From: Parasponia andersonii
Taxonomy: Eukaryota > Streptophyta > Magnoliopsida > Rosales > Cannabaceae
Assembly: GCA_002914805.1 (NCBI GenBank)
Contig: JXTB01000029.1
Span: forward strand, 360,436 to 424,435
DNA length: 64,000 nucleotides
Direction: 5' to 3'
Shown here: in pieces, positions 53,807-64,000 of the stretch
Position numbering within the stretch: the first letter of the stretch is position 1
Layout: each line of letters begins with the position of its first letter
Program-made: the position numbers and the translations under genes
Notes under the pieces: model-generated
Database searches by the model: none
What the model saw: the letters and a program-made list of their open reading frames with translations, nothing else
What the model was told of the DNA's origin: nothing

Positions 53807-54631
53807 CTAGATGGACCTATAGTCAATCCTCACTTTGATGAAGTTGAAAAATATATGGTCACTAAGCGATATGTCACGAAGGGCTTGGATCTCAATTCTG
53901 TTCAAGCCCTTGGTGCCATCCATGAATTAAATTGAAGTCAAGGCAAGAGGTGCAACGAAACATGGGAGAAAAACGTGCCAAAAGATGCACAGATTATATC
54001 TCCACATGGTATATATGATTGTTGTTGGGGTATATATATATATATATCAATTGGGGCTTGAATTTGGAGGGTTGGATAGGAATTATTTTAGGAATTAGTA
54101 TGAAGATTAATTTTATTGTAACAATTGAAATTAAAGGAGCAAAGGGGGATAGTCAGATTCTACGTTGTTCTACTTGAAATGATCATTAGTAAAATGATCT
54201 TCTCGTTTCTCTTGGTGTTAAAATATTTCATTTTTTTTTCCCTTGCATTGCACTATGAAGGATAGCTTCCTTCCTATTTTCAGCTTTAAAAAAAAAAAGG
54301 TCGTTTTTACTTTTAAGGTTGCCATCATTGTCATCCAAAAGAAGACAACTAAATTTCCGAAGTTCAGAAAGAAGACTACTAAATTTGTCGAAGTTTATAA
54401 TTGGTAATATACTCCAAATTGAATGTTTGATGCTCGTAGGATGATGGTAATTATTCGCCCCACCCCAGCAAACGCATACCTGAAAATGATTGAAATTCAT
54501 CAGATATATACTAAATTAGCGGCTTGATTCGGAACTTTACAGCCATTTATGAATTGAGCACTTTGGCTTATAGGTACCTTTAAATCAATGCTAATTCAAA
54601 TGATAAGTTTTGGGATGTCTTGTCATGTGCT

Positions 54632-54724
54632 TTTTTTTTTTTTTTTTTGGGCTGGAAAATGATTTATTTCAAAGGAAAAGGAGCAAAGCCCATACAAAAG
54701 GGTCCAATCTATGTTACTGTCCAA
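54632..54724 (-). mobile_element. Truncated LINE/retroposon 3' tail with 14-bp target duplication
   Basis: A direct repeat TCTTGTCATGTGCT flanks it (54,618-54,631 and 54,725-54,738). On -, the insert ends in a poly(A) tail (T-run from 54,632 on +) preceded by GGGCTTTGCTCCTTTTCC and AAATAAATCATTTTCC. A poly(A) end plus a 14-bp duplication indicates target-primed reverse transcription. It is either a severely 5'-truncated LINE or an unassigned SINE. Confidence 0.8.
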
Positions 54725-54864
54725 TCTTGTCATGTGCTCTTCTTCTAGTGAAAATGTGGTTTATTATTAAATAGCTCAATCCAATGCTCGTACATTTCCA
54801 CTTACCAAGATTTACTTTTCTTTTGTTGGCAATTTTTTTTTATCCTTCTATTGTGTAAAGACAT

Positions 54865-55291
54865 TAGAAGTGGCAACATAGCCGAGGCAGGCCAGCCTAC
54901 CCAAAATGGGCTAAGGGAAATTATTGGGGCCAGCCGGGCTAACATGGGCGGGCCCAAAATAATTTGAAAAAAAAAACAAATTAATTAATAAAAATTAAGA
55001 AAATGAATGTTAAATAAATAGATAAAAATAAAAAATAAGTAAATAAATTAAGTTGATTCGAAAAAATTTTAAAAACCCTAGAAAATTAATTAGGGATACA
55101 TTTAAAAAATTCAATTTATATGCATATCTATATAAAAATAGAAAAAATATATAAAAAGAGTGGAATGGGCCAGGCTAACGGACCAAGAAACAAAGGTCTA
55201 GCCCAACCCTCCCTTTAGATTGGCTAGGCCCGAGCCCAAGTATTTATGGGCTAGACCGTGGGCTGACCCGTATGGCCAGACCCATTTTTCC
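54865..55291. mobile_element. GGGCC-rich non-autonomous hAT-like element, about 427 bp
   Basis: Both ends are dense in GGCCAGCC/GGGCCC words around an AT-rich core, like the hAT elements at 620 and 56,916. The left end starts TAGAAGTGGCAACATAGCC. The flanking 8-mers AAAGACAT (54,857-54,864) and AGAGACAT (55,292-55,299) match at 7 of 8 positions. The right inverted end is poor, so the exact limits are uncertain. Confidence 0.55.
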
Positions 55292-57600
55292 AGAGACATA
55301 AGTTACCTTAAATTTAGATATATAAGTATTTTATTTCATATGATTCTAGATTTTCGTGGTGAGTTGTATTTGTTTTTTTTTTTTTTTTTTTCATATAGTA
55401 TTCCACGATTTTCTTTTAGATTTGAGATTTTTGTGCTTCAGACCTAGAAAGTTTTATGCAGATCAATTTTGCAAAAGATCAATCATAATATTAGTCGGAA
55501 TGTCCTACTGTGGCTGTTAAAGATGATTTTGAAAAGTGGAGAGACATTTCTTATAAAACTCGAGTTACACCCTTGTTGGTTTTATGTTTCTTCCTGATCA
55601 TTAGTGAAATATAAGGTTTTTGTCGATTATTTATTTATTATAATAAGTTATTTATATATCAATTATTGTATTGAGTAAATTATTGTATATTTTATCAAAT
55701 TATTCATTTCATAAATAAAATTTTAGGTTGATTCAAAAAAAAAAAAATTAAATAGCTCAATCCATATAATGAGCAAATGGGCATAATGGATTAGATTTTA
55801 GATTTGTTCTCACTTTTCATGGTCCCACTCCCACTACTTTTATTTCTAAATTTCCAATACCAGCCATGGGTTTGTAGCATGATATACCCAAAATCATGTT
55901 GTGGGCCAAGAAGGTGAAAACGTTTTCGGTTATTTTCAGTAATTTTCAATTGAACTTGTTAAAGATAATATTTTGACGTTAATTACAGTTGCAGTTAGAT
56001 GAAACATATAAGTCTAATTTTCAAATTCAGTTGAAAAAAAAGTACGTGAACTTTAGTCACTATCATATAGATCAGTTCTTAATAAAGATAAAATGAGAGG
56101 AAGAGTGATGTTTGAGCTTATAGATGATGAAACAGTAACAAAAAACATTTCACATCAAGATTATAAAAGTTTAACAATAGATTGCTGAGGGAATTTGTAT
56201 TGTGCCCGAACCGAGAAGGCTGCTGCGGATTTGGTAATCCTCAATTCCTTATACTTGTCTATTTGGAATTGAGTTCCTTTTATTTATTTATTTTTCACTT
56301 GGAATTAAGTTATAAAGTGTTTTTAATTGAAAGTGTAGACAGGGTGACCAATTGTAACAACCCTTACACATGATCAAGTTCTATGTCTTGAGAAGTGTTC
56401 ATTGGAATTATAGTTACGTACGTCAAAAAGACAAAGCATATCCCTTCAAGCCCACCAAGGTCTAATAGAGCTTGTATAACGTCAAAGTCTTAATCTTTAG
56501 ACAAAGAATTCAAACTATAGAGTTAGTGGTTACCAAATTTATTGGGAGTATACCGATTGTACCTGTACCACTTTGGTAGTTGGAGCATCTACTTTTTTTC
56601 AATTGCTTTTTTTTTTCTTTTTTTTTTTGGGTGGATTTGTTTTGATTAATGGGATAGTTGCAAAAACTTATTATCAATTTTGGTTAAATTAAACAATCCA
56701 TTTTCAATTTCTAAAAGTAACAAAATTCTCCTATCAAATTTCAGCATTCCAACAAATTCACCACTGGGTTATAACTTAGTCAAAATCAAAAGAAATAAAG
56801 ACAAAAATGCCCTTATTTGAATAAAGAAAATAATGAAAAAAAAAAAACCAAAAACAAGAAAGGAAAATTTCGTAGTTTTAGTTTATTGTTTATATATATT
56901 TATCCAAGTTCCAGTTAATGTCGTCAAAATAGGCCGGGCCCAATGGGCTGGCCTGCGTCCCGATCCAACCTAGTAGAGATAGGCCTGGGCCCAATTCGGC
57001 CTTATTCCCATGGCCAGGATGGGCCTAACATTCTGAGCCTACGGACCAGTCCAGCCCGGCCCACCTTTTTTAAAAAAATTGGGCCTATGGGCCTAGGGCC
57101 CATTACATATCTTATGGCCTATGGGCCATTTTGGGGCATATAGCTGTTGGCCCCAATGACTATTATAGCCGTTGTCCGACGTTTATTTTTTTAAAAAAAT
57201 AAAAAATTAACAAAAAAACATTAAATTTTAAACTATAAATACCTCTTTTTTCCTTACCCACGTCCATTCTTCATACAAATAACTCTCTTCTATCTTTATT
57301 CTCTCATTTCACTATTATTTTCTCAAATTCTCAATTTACATTCTCTAAATAATTATATAATCTAATAACTATTTAATATTAATAATTATAAAATTATAAT
57401 CTATAGTTATATTCTCTATTTCTATTTTTAAGCTTCAATTCTTCCAAGTTCTAACATCTAAGTATCCAAGTATCCAACTAAAATCCAACTCAATTCAAGG
57501 TAATTTCAATTTCTAAATTTTTTAAAGTTTAATTTATCACTCTTATCTTTTTAATACGAATTAGTAAATTATCACTACAATCTACATAGATAAATATAGA

Positions 57601-58165
57601 CATAGTTAGTATAGAAAATAGAAATATGTTTAATGTTAAATTGTTAAATTTAATTTTAATAAAAGTTAAATTTAGTCAATGTAATAAAATAGTAATATAT
57701 TCATTATTTTTTTAATTTAAATTAGTTAGTATAGTAATATATTTAAAGTTAAATTGTTAATTTTCATTCAACTTAAATTTAAATTTAATTAATGTAGTTA
57801 AATAGTAATATGTTAATTATCATTGTAATTAAATTAGTTAGTGTAAAAATATGTTTAATGTTGAATTGTTAATTTTAATTTTAATAAAAGTTAAATTTAG
57901 TCAATGTAGTAAAATAGTAATATGTTCATTATCTTTTTAATTTAAATTAGTTAGTGTAGTAATATGTTTAAAGTTAAATTGTTAATTTTCATTCAACTTA
58001 AATTTAAATTTAGTTAATGTAGTAAAATAGTAATAGTTAATTATCATTGTAATTAAATTAGTTAGTGTAAAAATATGTTTAATGTTAAATAGTTAATTTT
58101 AATTTTAATAAAAGTTAAATTTAGTCAATGTAGTAAAATAGTAATATGTTTATTATCTTTTTAAT
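57601..58165 (+). repeat. Tandem repeat of about 224 bp, 2.5 copies, in the hAT leader
   Basis: The word ATATGTTTAATGTT starts at 57,624, 57,849 and 58,073. Each unit also has AAAAGTTAAATTTAGTCAATG and a related second half with CATTCAACTTAAATTTAAAT. The unit therefore looks like a dimer of two diverged halves. Confidence 0.88.
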
Positions 58166-58192
58166 TTAAAGAATCTTCCTATTAATTTGGAG

Positions 58193-60385
58193 ATGGATGT
58201 TAATGAGGAAGAAGAACAGATCCGCATAATGGAAGGGGGTGACCAAGTCTCCGAAAAGCAAAGTAATCCACATGCCGGTGGAAATCATTCACAATTTCAA
58301 GATAATTATTCTCCCAGTGCAAGCACGACCTCAAAATCAAAACGTGTGAGACAATTTCTAATGTATGGGATCACTTCGATATGGAATACCATGATGATAG
58401 CAATAACAACAAAACAAAAATGGCAAAGTGCAAATATTACAAGAAATTATTCACTGCTAAACCATCTAGCGGTACCACCTACTTCAAAAAATATCACGAA
58501 AAATATTTTTCCAAACATCAAGATTCTCAAAGAGGTATGCAACTCACTCAATCAACACTTAAACTCAATAGGGATGGTTTGGTAAGTACTTGGAACTATG
58601 ATCTTTTAGTTGCTAGGGAGTTATTAACACGCTTTATTGCTTCGAAGGATTTGCCACTATGTATTAGTGAGTCCGATGAATATGAAGAACATATTAGACG
58701 ATCATATTATCCAAATTTTAAAAAGGTTTCTAGGAATACTACTAGAAGTGATTTGCTTAAAATTTATAAAAATATGCGCACTGAACTAACGTCTGAAATA
58801 CTTGCATTGCATTAAATTTTTATATTGCATTAATATCTTATATTTGAGATGCTAATTCTAAACAAGATTATATAAATGTAGTTGCCCATTATTGTAATGA
58901 AAAATAAATATTGTAAAAAAGAATAATTGGTTTTAAAGTCGTTGATTAGAGGCATACTGCTGAAATTATCTGTGAAAGAATGTTAAATGCTATAGAAGAA
59001 TATGGTATAGTAAACCACATTATTTCTATTACTTTTGATAATGTTACATCCAATACAAAGGCTATAAAATTACTTCAAAACTCGGTACGCTCATATACGG
59101 GAGGAGTTTTATTACATCAATGTTGTGCATGCCATATAATCAACTTCATCGTCAAATCAGGTATATAAATACTATCTATATACATTGAAAATGTTTGAAA
59201 TACTATTACTTACATTCATGCTTCTAATCCTCGTATTACTGAATTTAAAAAATATTGCAAAGCTGAAGGGTTACTTCCAAGAAAATTTCAACTTCATATG
59301 CCTGTAAGGTGGAATTCCACCAATTTGATGTTAAAAAATGTAATAGCGTATAAAAATGCTATTACTGTGTTTTACAATTCAAAAATAGGTTCACTAGATT
59401 TAAAAGATGATGATTGGTTTATTTGTGAAAAATTTGTACAATTTTAAAAGTTTTTTATGATGCTACTGTTACTTTATATGGTGTTTATTATCCTACTTCT
59501 CCAATTGTTTTACATCACATATTTTTTATTACGTTAATTTTTTCTAAAGAAATATATGACCCTATATTTGGACCTATGATAATTAAAATACAAGAAGTTT
59601 ATTTGAAATATTGGTCCAAAATTCTTTTATTATTTTCCTTTGCTTTTATTTTAGATCCTAAAGCTAAATTAAATGGTCTTTCTATTATTATTGGTCACAC
59701 TGATGATGCTTTAGACTTAGATTTTACACTCCAATATACTAACGCTCGTGATAAGTTTTTTGAACTATTTAGTATATATAAGGATAAGTTTAGCAGTACG
59801 AATATGAGTCAACAATAAATCTCACAACAAACTGAAGATCGATCAAAGAAGAAGTCTATCTGGTCCTATATTCATGAGCGTGGGCGTGACTCATCATCAT
59901 CATCATCAAGTTCAAGTCAACAATATAGTATATTACCAATAATAACGAATCTGCCGCAATCCTCGGAGCTTAACCAATATCTTAAGTTAGATTCTGACAT
60001 CAACTGTGAAGATGAAAACTCCAAAGTTTTGGAATAGTGGCAAAAGCATCAAGGAAAATTTCCTGTGTTTTCACAATTAGTACATAACATCTTAATTATT
60101 ATGGTGTCCACGATTTCTTCGGAGTCTGCTTTTAGTACCACTGGAAGGATATTAGATGATCGAAAAATTTCGTTGACTCCTGAAATGGTTGAAGTACTAA
60201 CATGTGTTAAAGATAGGGAGCAAGCGGCGAAACGAAATCAACATACTATTCACAATGAAGAATTGGCCGAAAACTTCAATAATTTGTACATGAATGACAA
60301 TGATCAATTACGATTAATGAATAGTGAATTAATGATGAATTTGTTATTTTTCAAATATAATTTACTTTTTTTTTCATCAGCTTAA
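58193..60385 (+). pseudogene. hAT transposase (BED finger, RICESLEEPER-like), frameshifted
   Basis: First frame: MDVNEEEEQIRIMEGGD, an acidic N-terminus. A frame change near 58,350 leads into the BED finger (VWDHFDMEYHDD, AKCKYYKKLF). The finger is degenerate: the second Cys is Tyr, and the HLRRH-type part reads YFKKYHEKYF. The middle has HTAEIICERMLNAIEEYGI, ITFDNVTSNTKA, CCACHIINFIVKSG and PVRWNST, the usual hAT catalytic order. The C-terminal dimerisation part is VSTISSESAFSTTGRILDDR (about 60,100-60,165). Stops and shifts occur near 58,815, 58,915, 59,165, 59,445 and 60,036. The family catalyses cut-and-paste transposition in the nucleus; this copy cannot. Confidence 0.9.
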
Positions 60386-60955
60386 GTTTTGTGTTATTTT
60401 ATAATTTTTATCATAAAAATTGTAAAATTATTTGTGATAAGCTTTATCATATATATATAATTTGTTTTTTTTAATTGTTTAAATTCATTAAAAAATTTAC
60501 ATTAAAACCTTTCAAATAAAAAAAAGGCTAATATGAGGTAAACAAAATTTTATCAATAAACTTGAATTTGTTATTTTTCAAATTTAATTTACTTTTTTTT
60601 TTTCATCAACTTATTACTTAAATTATGTAATATTTTTTTAATTTTTATAATAAAACTTGTAAAATTATTTGTGATAAAAGTTTTATCACATATTCATATA
60701 TATAATTTTCTTTTAATTATTAAAATTCATAAAAAAATTTATCTAAAAATATTTAAAAAAAAGGACCAAAATATGGGCCGACCAGATTGGCCTAAGCCTA
60801 GCCCGCCTAGGGACTCGCCTGGACCTCCTCATAATTTATACGAACCGGGCCACGTCTCCTTATCATTTATACGGGCCGAACCGTCCCGTCCCGTCACTTA
60901 AAAATACTCGTTATGGGTGAGTTTGGCCGGACCGGCCTGCCTATTTTGACTGCTA

Positions 60956-61148
60956 GTTCCAGTTATTACTTAGTCTTGACCAGGGGAGTTTTACCTTTTA
61001 TGTTTGAAATTGTCAATTTGATAGGGAAGTTATTTACGAACTCAAATATACTTCTAAAAGTGAATTTTCCAGTATAGATGGAATATTTTTCAATAATTGA
61101 TTAATTTGTTTGTTTACTTAGTTGTTGAAGTTAAAAACATCATTGCTC

Positions 61149-61182
<34 letters not shown>

Positions 61183-61435
61183 TATAAAAAAAGAAGTTAA
61201 AACATCGTTCTGTCGGCAATGCCGGGGAAAAAAAATATTGAAGTGTGATGTGGTTACGAGCGTACAGCAGAGTGGGAAGAGAGAGCACAGCTGAGTCTGA
61301 GTTCGGAGTTGTATGCAACAGAGACTCTGATCAAAGCTCAATCAACACTCTCAAAGTCCCCCTAAAGAGAGAATCTCAGCTTAGATATCATTATCATTAA
61401 CACACAGTCAGTTTTGCTGTGTTGGATCCGAGACG
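60956..61435. other. Promoter region of the STELLO-like gene
   Basis: No coding sequence. A (TTA)n run lies at 61,151-61,182. A leader-like stretch from about 61,260 (GAGAGAGCACAGCTGAG) leads to the ATG. No clear TATA box. Confidence 0.5.
61151..61182. repeat. (TTA)n microsatellite
   Basis: About ten TTA triplets, some 250 bp before the STELLO-like start codon. Confidence 0.95.
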
Positions 61436-64000
61436 ATGGTCCAGGAACCTCCATTCCCATCCTCAAAAAAACCCTCAAAACGTCACCGCGAGCAACCCCA
61501 AGAGACCACCCTTCTCTCCGACCACTTCCCTGAGCCTCAAACTCTCGGTTTGCCCAAATGGGTCTCCTTCAATCTCTTCAAAATCACCACCATTTCGATC
61601 CTAACCCTCGCCATTGCAGCCCTCTTCTTCCTCCATAATTCCAATGACTCAAGCCCAACTTTCTTCTGCTTCAAGTCACAAACCAAGGAGCCAATCCCCA
61701 TTCAATTACCCAAAGTTACCTTCAATTCGATCCGACCCATCTCGGATAAGTCCTCCGTTTACGCTTCTTTCACCTCAGATCGGTGGATTGTGGTCTCGGT
61801 TTCGGATTACCCGTCTAATTCGCTTCGAAAGCTGGTTAAAGTGAAGAAGTGGCAAGTTCTGGCAATTGGGAATTCGAGGACTCCGTCGGGTTGGGAGCTC
61901 AAAGGTGCGATTTTCTTGCCTTTGGAGGAGCAAGCTAATCTGGGTTTTCGAGTTTTGGATCACCTTCCTTATGATTCTTATGTTAGGAAGACTGTTGGGT
62001 ACCTTTTCGCTATCCAACATGGCGCGAAAATGATTTTCGACGCGGATGATAGGGCGGAGATCGTTGGAGGTGATCTTGGTAAGCATTTTGATTTGAAATT
62101 GTCAAATGCGGATGTAATGCAGGAGAGGATATTGCAGTATAGTCGTAAAAACCCGAATAGAACGGTTGTGAATCCTTATGTTCATTTTGGGCAGCGTTCT
62201 GTTTGGCCTAGGGGATTGCCTTTAGAAAATGTAGGTGAAGTTGGGCATGAAGAGTACTATAATGAAGTATTTGGTGGGATGCAATATATTCAGCAGGGTT
62301 TATCTAATGGCTTACCTGATGTGGATTCTGTTTTTTATTTCACTAGAAAGTTGGGTTCGGAAGCACTCGACATAAGGTTTGATGAGCTTGCCCGTAAAGT
62401 TGCTTTACCACAAGGTATAATGGTACCAGTAAATTCTTTCAATACATTGTTTCATTCTAATGCGTTTTGGGCTTTAATGCTTCCGGTTTCTGTTAGTTCA
62501 ATGGCTTCTGATGTCTTAAGGGGTTATTGGGCACAAAGGCTTTTGTGGGAAGTTGGTGGTTCTGTTGTGGTTTATCCTCCCACGATATATAGAGAGGATA
62601 AGATTGAAGCATACCCTTTTGCAGAAGAGAAGGATCTTCATGTAAATGTAGGCCGATTGATTAAGTTTTTGGCTTCTTGGAGATCGAATAAACGAAATTT
62701 GTTTGAGAAAATCTTGGATTTAAGTTTTGCCATGGCAAAAGAAGGGTTTTGGACTGAGAAAGATTTGCAGTTCACCACAGCTTGGCTTGAAGATTTGCTT
62801 GCTGTTGGGTACAGTCAACCAAGGTTGAAGTCATTGGAGTTGGACGGGATTCGGCTGGGAACAACCATTAACCATGGAGAGTTGACGGAGTTCATTCCTC
62901 GAAAACTACCCTGTGTGCATCTTGGAGTTAAGGAATCGGAGACAGTGAATTATGAGATAGGGAACTTGGTTCGCTGGAGGAAGAATTTTGGTAACATTGT
63001 GCTGATCATGTTTGTAAGTGGATCTGTAGAAGGAACTGCCTTAGAGTGGAGACTGCTTTATGGCAGGATATTTAAAACCGTTGTGATTCTGTCTGAAAAG
63101 GCTAATACAGAGTTAGCTGTGGAGCAAGCTTCACTGGACCAAGTATACAAGTAAGTTTCTCTGCTATGCATACTGTGTTAAGTTTCTCTGCTATGCATAC
63201 TGTATTAGACGCAAATTCATGGCTTTCCTGATGACTAGGTCAGGTTGGATTGGTTACTTTTTCTAACTTTTGGTTGATTTTGAAGTCTCCTATTGCATGT
63301 TGCAGTAGCGCTGTTTTGTGTCTTGGATGATTGACAAATGTTGTCTGTAACCTTTCACAGCTTATTATTAAAATATTGCTATTAAATGTAGGCAAACTAA
63401 GGAATTGATAGGATTGAACAATGAGTATGATCTTTTTCATTTTTTGACATAAATCATTTGAAGAACTTCTCAAATTACCCTGATAAGCACGCATGACAAA
63501 AGGAATGCAGGGCACAGTGAATGTGCAAGATTGGTCTTTGATACTTTTTCTTGCCAATTGGTTGTCGATGATTCTTGCTTGTCTTAAATCACAGCAGTAT
63601 TGCTTTTCTTAGCTATGCTTTTTGCGCACGAACTGATGAACCTGTTCTTTCTTTAAACGTACTTCTCTGTTTGCTGCTAACACGTTGTAAATGGTATATA
63701 GGTATTTGCCAAAGATATTCGACAGGTTTACAAGTGCAGAAGGATTCTTATTTCTCCAGGACAATACGATACTAAACTACTGGAATTTAGCACAAGCAGA
63801 TAAATCTAAGCTGTGGATCACTAATAAGGTAATGTATCTATTAAGCACCTGACTCTGGCTTCTGAAAGATCATATCCTGAATTTTTTTCAACCTGATTTT
63901 AGGTGCCTCACTCATGGATTACAGTCTCAATCAAAGACAGTGATTCAATGTGGTTTTCAAAACAAGCGGGCATGGTTGAGAAAGTAGTAAGCACTATGCC
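61436..64000 (+). CDS. STL: STELLO1/2-like Golgi glycosyltransferase-family protein, 5' part
   Basis: Three exons are visible: 61,436-63,150, 63,702-63,828, and 63,903 to the window edge. The first two junctions keep frame (AA|GTAAGT to TATAG|GTATTTG; AAG|GTAATG to TTTTAG|GTG). A short basic cytosolic tail is followed by one membrane anchor (about 49-67), the type II layout of Golgi enzymes. The DUF288 region follows: RWIVVSVSDYPS, WQVLAIGNSRTP, FLPLEEQANLGFRV and a DxD-like IFDADDRAEI (201-208). Arabidopsis STELLO proteins act in the Golgi on assembly and trafficking of cellulose synthase complexes. About 645 residues are visible; family members are near 770, so roughly the last sixth is missing. 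Confidence 0.93.

Larger units (their letters stand above)
53807..56915. other. Intergenic region downstream of polyamine oxidase
   Basis: No supported gene. It contains the 3' flank of the oxidase gene, a LINE-tail insertion at 54,632-54,724, a GGGCC-rich hAT-like element at 54,865-55,291, and AT-rich filler with T-runs (55,374-55,392; 56,608-56,630). A - strand open frame at 54,228-54,500 has no family motif. Confidence 0.6.
56916..60955 (+). mobile_element. Degenerate hAT transposon, about 4.04 kb, with 8-bp target duplication
   Basis: It is flanked by GTTCCAGT at 56,908-56,915 and 60,956-60,963. The ends are inverted: TAATGTCGTCAAAATAGGC at the left, and the reverse complement of the right end is TAGCAGTCAAAATAGGC. 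Both subterminal regions are rich in GGGCC/GGCCC. Inside are a TATA-like ACTATAAATA (57,231-57,240), a leader with a 224-bp tandem repeat, and a broken BED/hAT transposase. Confidence 0.92.

Overview
This window is nuclear DNA of a flowering plant, most likely a eudicot. It is AT-rich, with GT-AG introns, long gene-free stretches and many layers of transposable elements. The conserved genes are all plant families: an NLR immune receptor, a DUF4220/DUF594 membrane protein, a PPR protein, a polyamine oxidase and a STELLO-type Golgi protein. There are no operons. Each gene stands alone, so function follows family membership rather than neighbours. I cannot name the species.

Layout. (1) About 1-12,950: remains of one very large Mutator-like element (MULE) running off the left edge. 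It carries a decayed mudrA-type transposase on + (3-2,938). Facing it on - (about 10,400 to 4,215) is a decayed gene with a DUF1985 region, lysine-rich and coiled-coil exons, and a Ulp1/SENP-like cysteine protease end. The introns of both genes are filled with degenerate tandem repeats built on TGGTAYATGA-like words, always in the sense of the host gene, so the repeat orientation flips between the two genes. A 608-bp hAT element with a perfect 8-bp target duplication sits in one repeat unit. (2) 15,650-17,815 (-): single-exon DUF4220/DUF594 gene. (3) 21,187-24,423 (-): single-exon CC-NB-LRR gene whose MHD motif reads MQN. (4) 24,424-30,896: repeats only, including a 0.9-kb fold-back and a 1.8-kb GGTATCC array. 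(5) 30,897-33,430: a Copia 5' LTR plus broken gag, abutting a reversed Gypsy gag-protease-RT fragment. (6) 34,070-36,100 (+): two-exon PPR gene. (7) 36,101-47,883: 11.8 kb with no gene I can support. (8) 47,884-53,806 (+): ten-exon polyamine oxidase; its exons sum to 499 codons exactly, in phase. (9) 53,807-61,435: a LINE tail fragment, a GGGCC-rich hAT-like element and a 4.04-kb degenerate hAT element with an 8-bp target duplication. (10) 61,436-end (+): first three exons of a STELLO1/2-like gene, cut by the window edge.

The most unusual signal is the MULE in region 1: two convergent genes whose introns are saturated by the same word family, polarised with transcription and resembling a 5' splice site. 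The NLR MQN change, the duplicated protease exon and the long inverted repeat at 24.8-25.7 kb are the next most useful leads.
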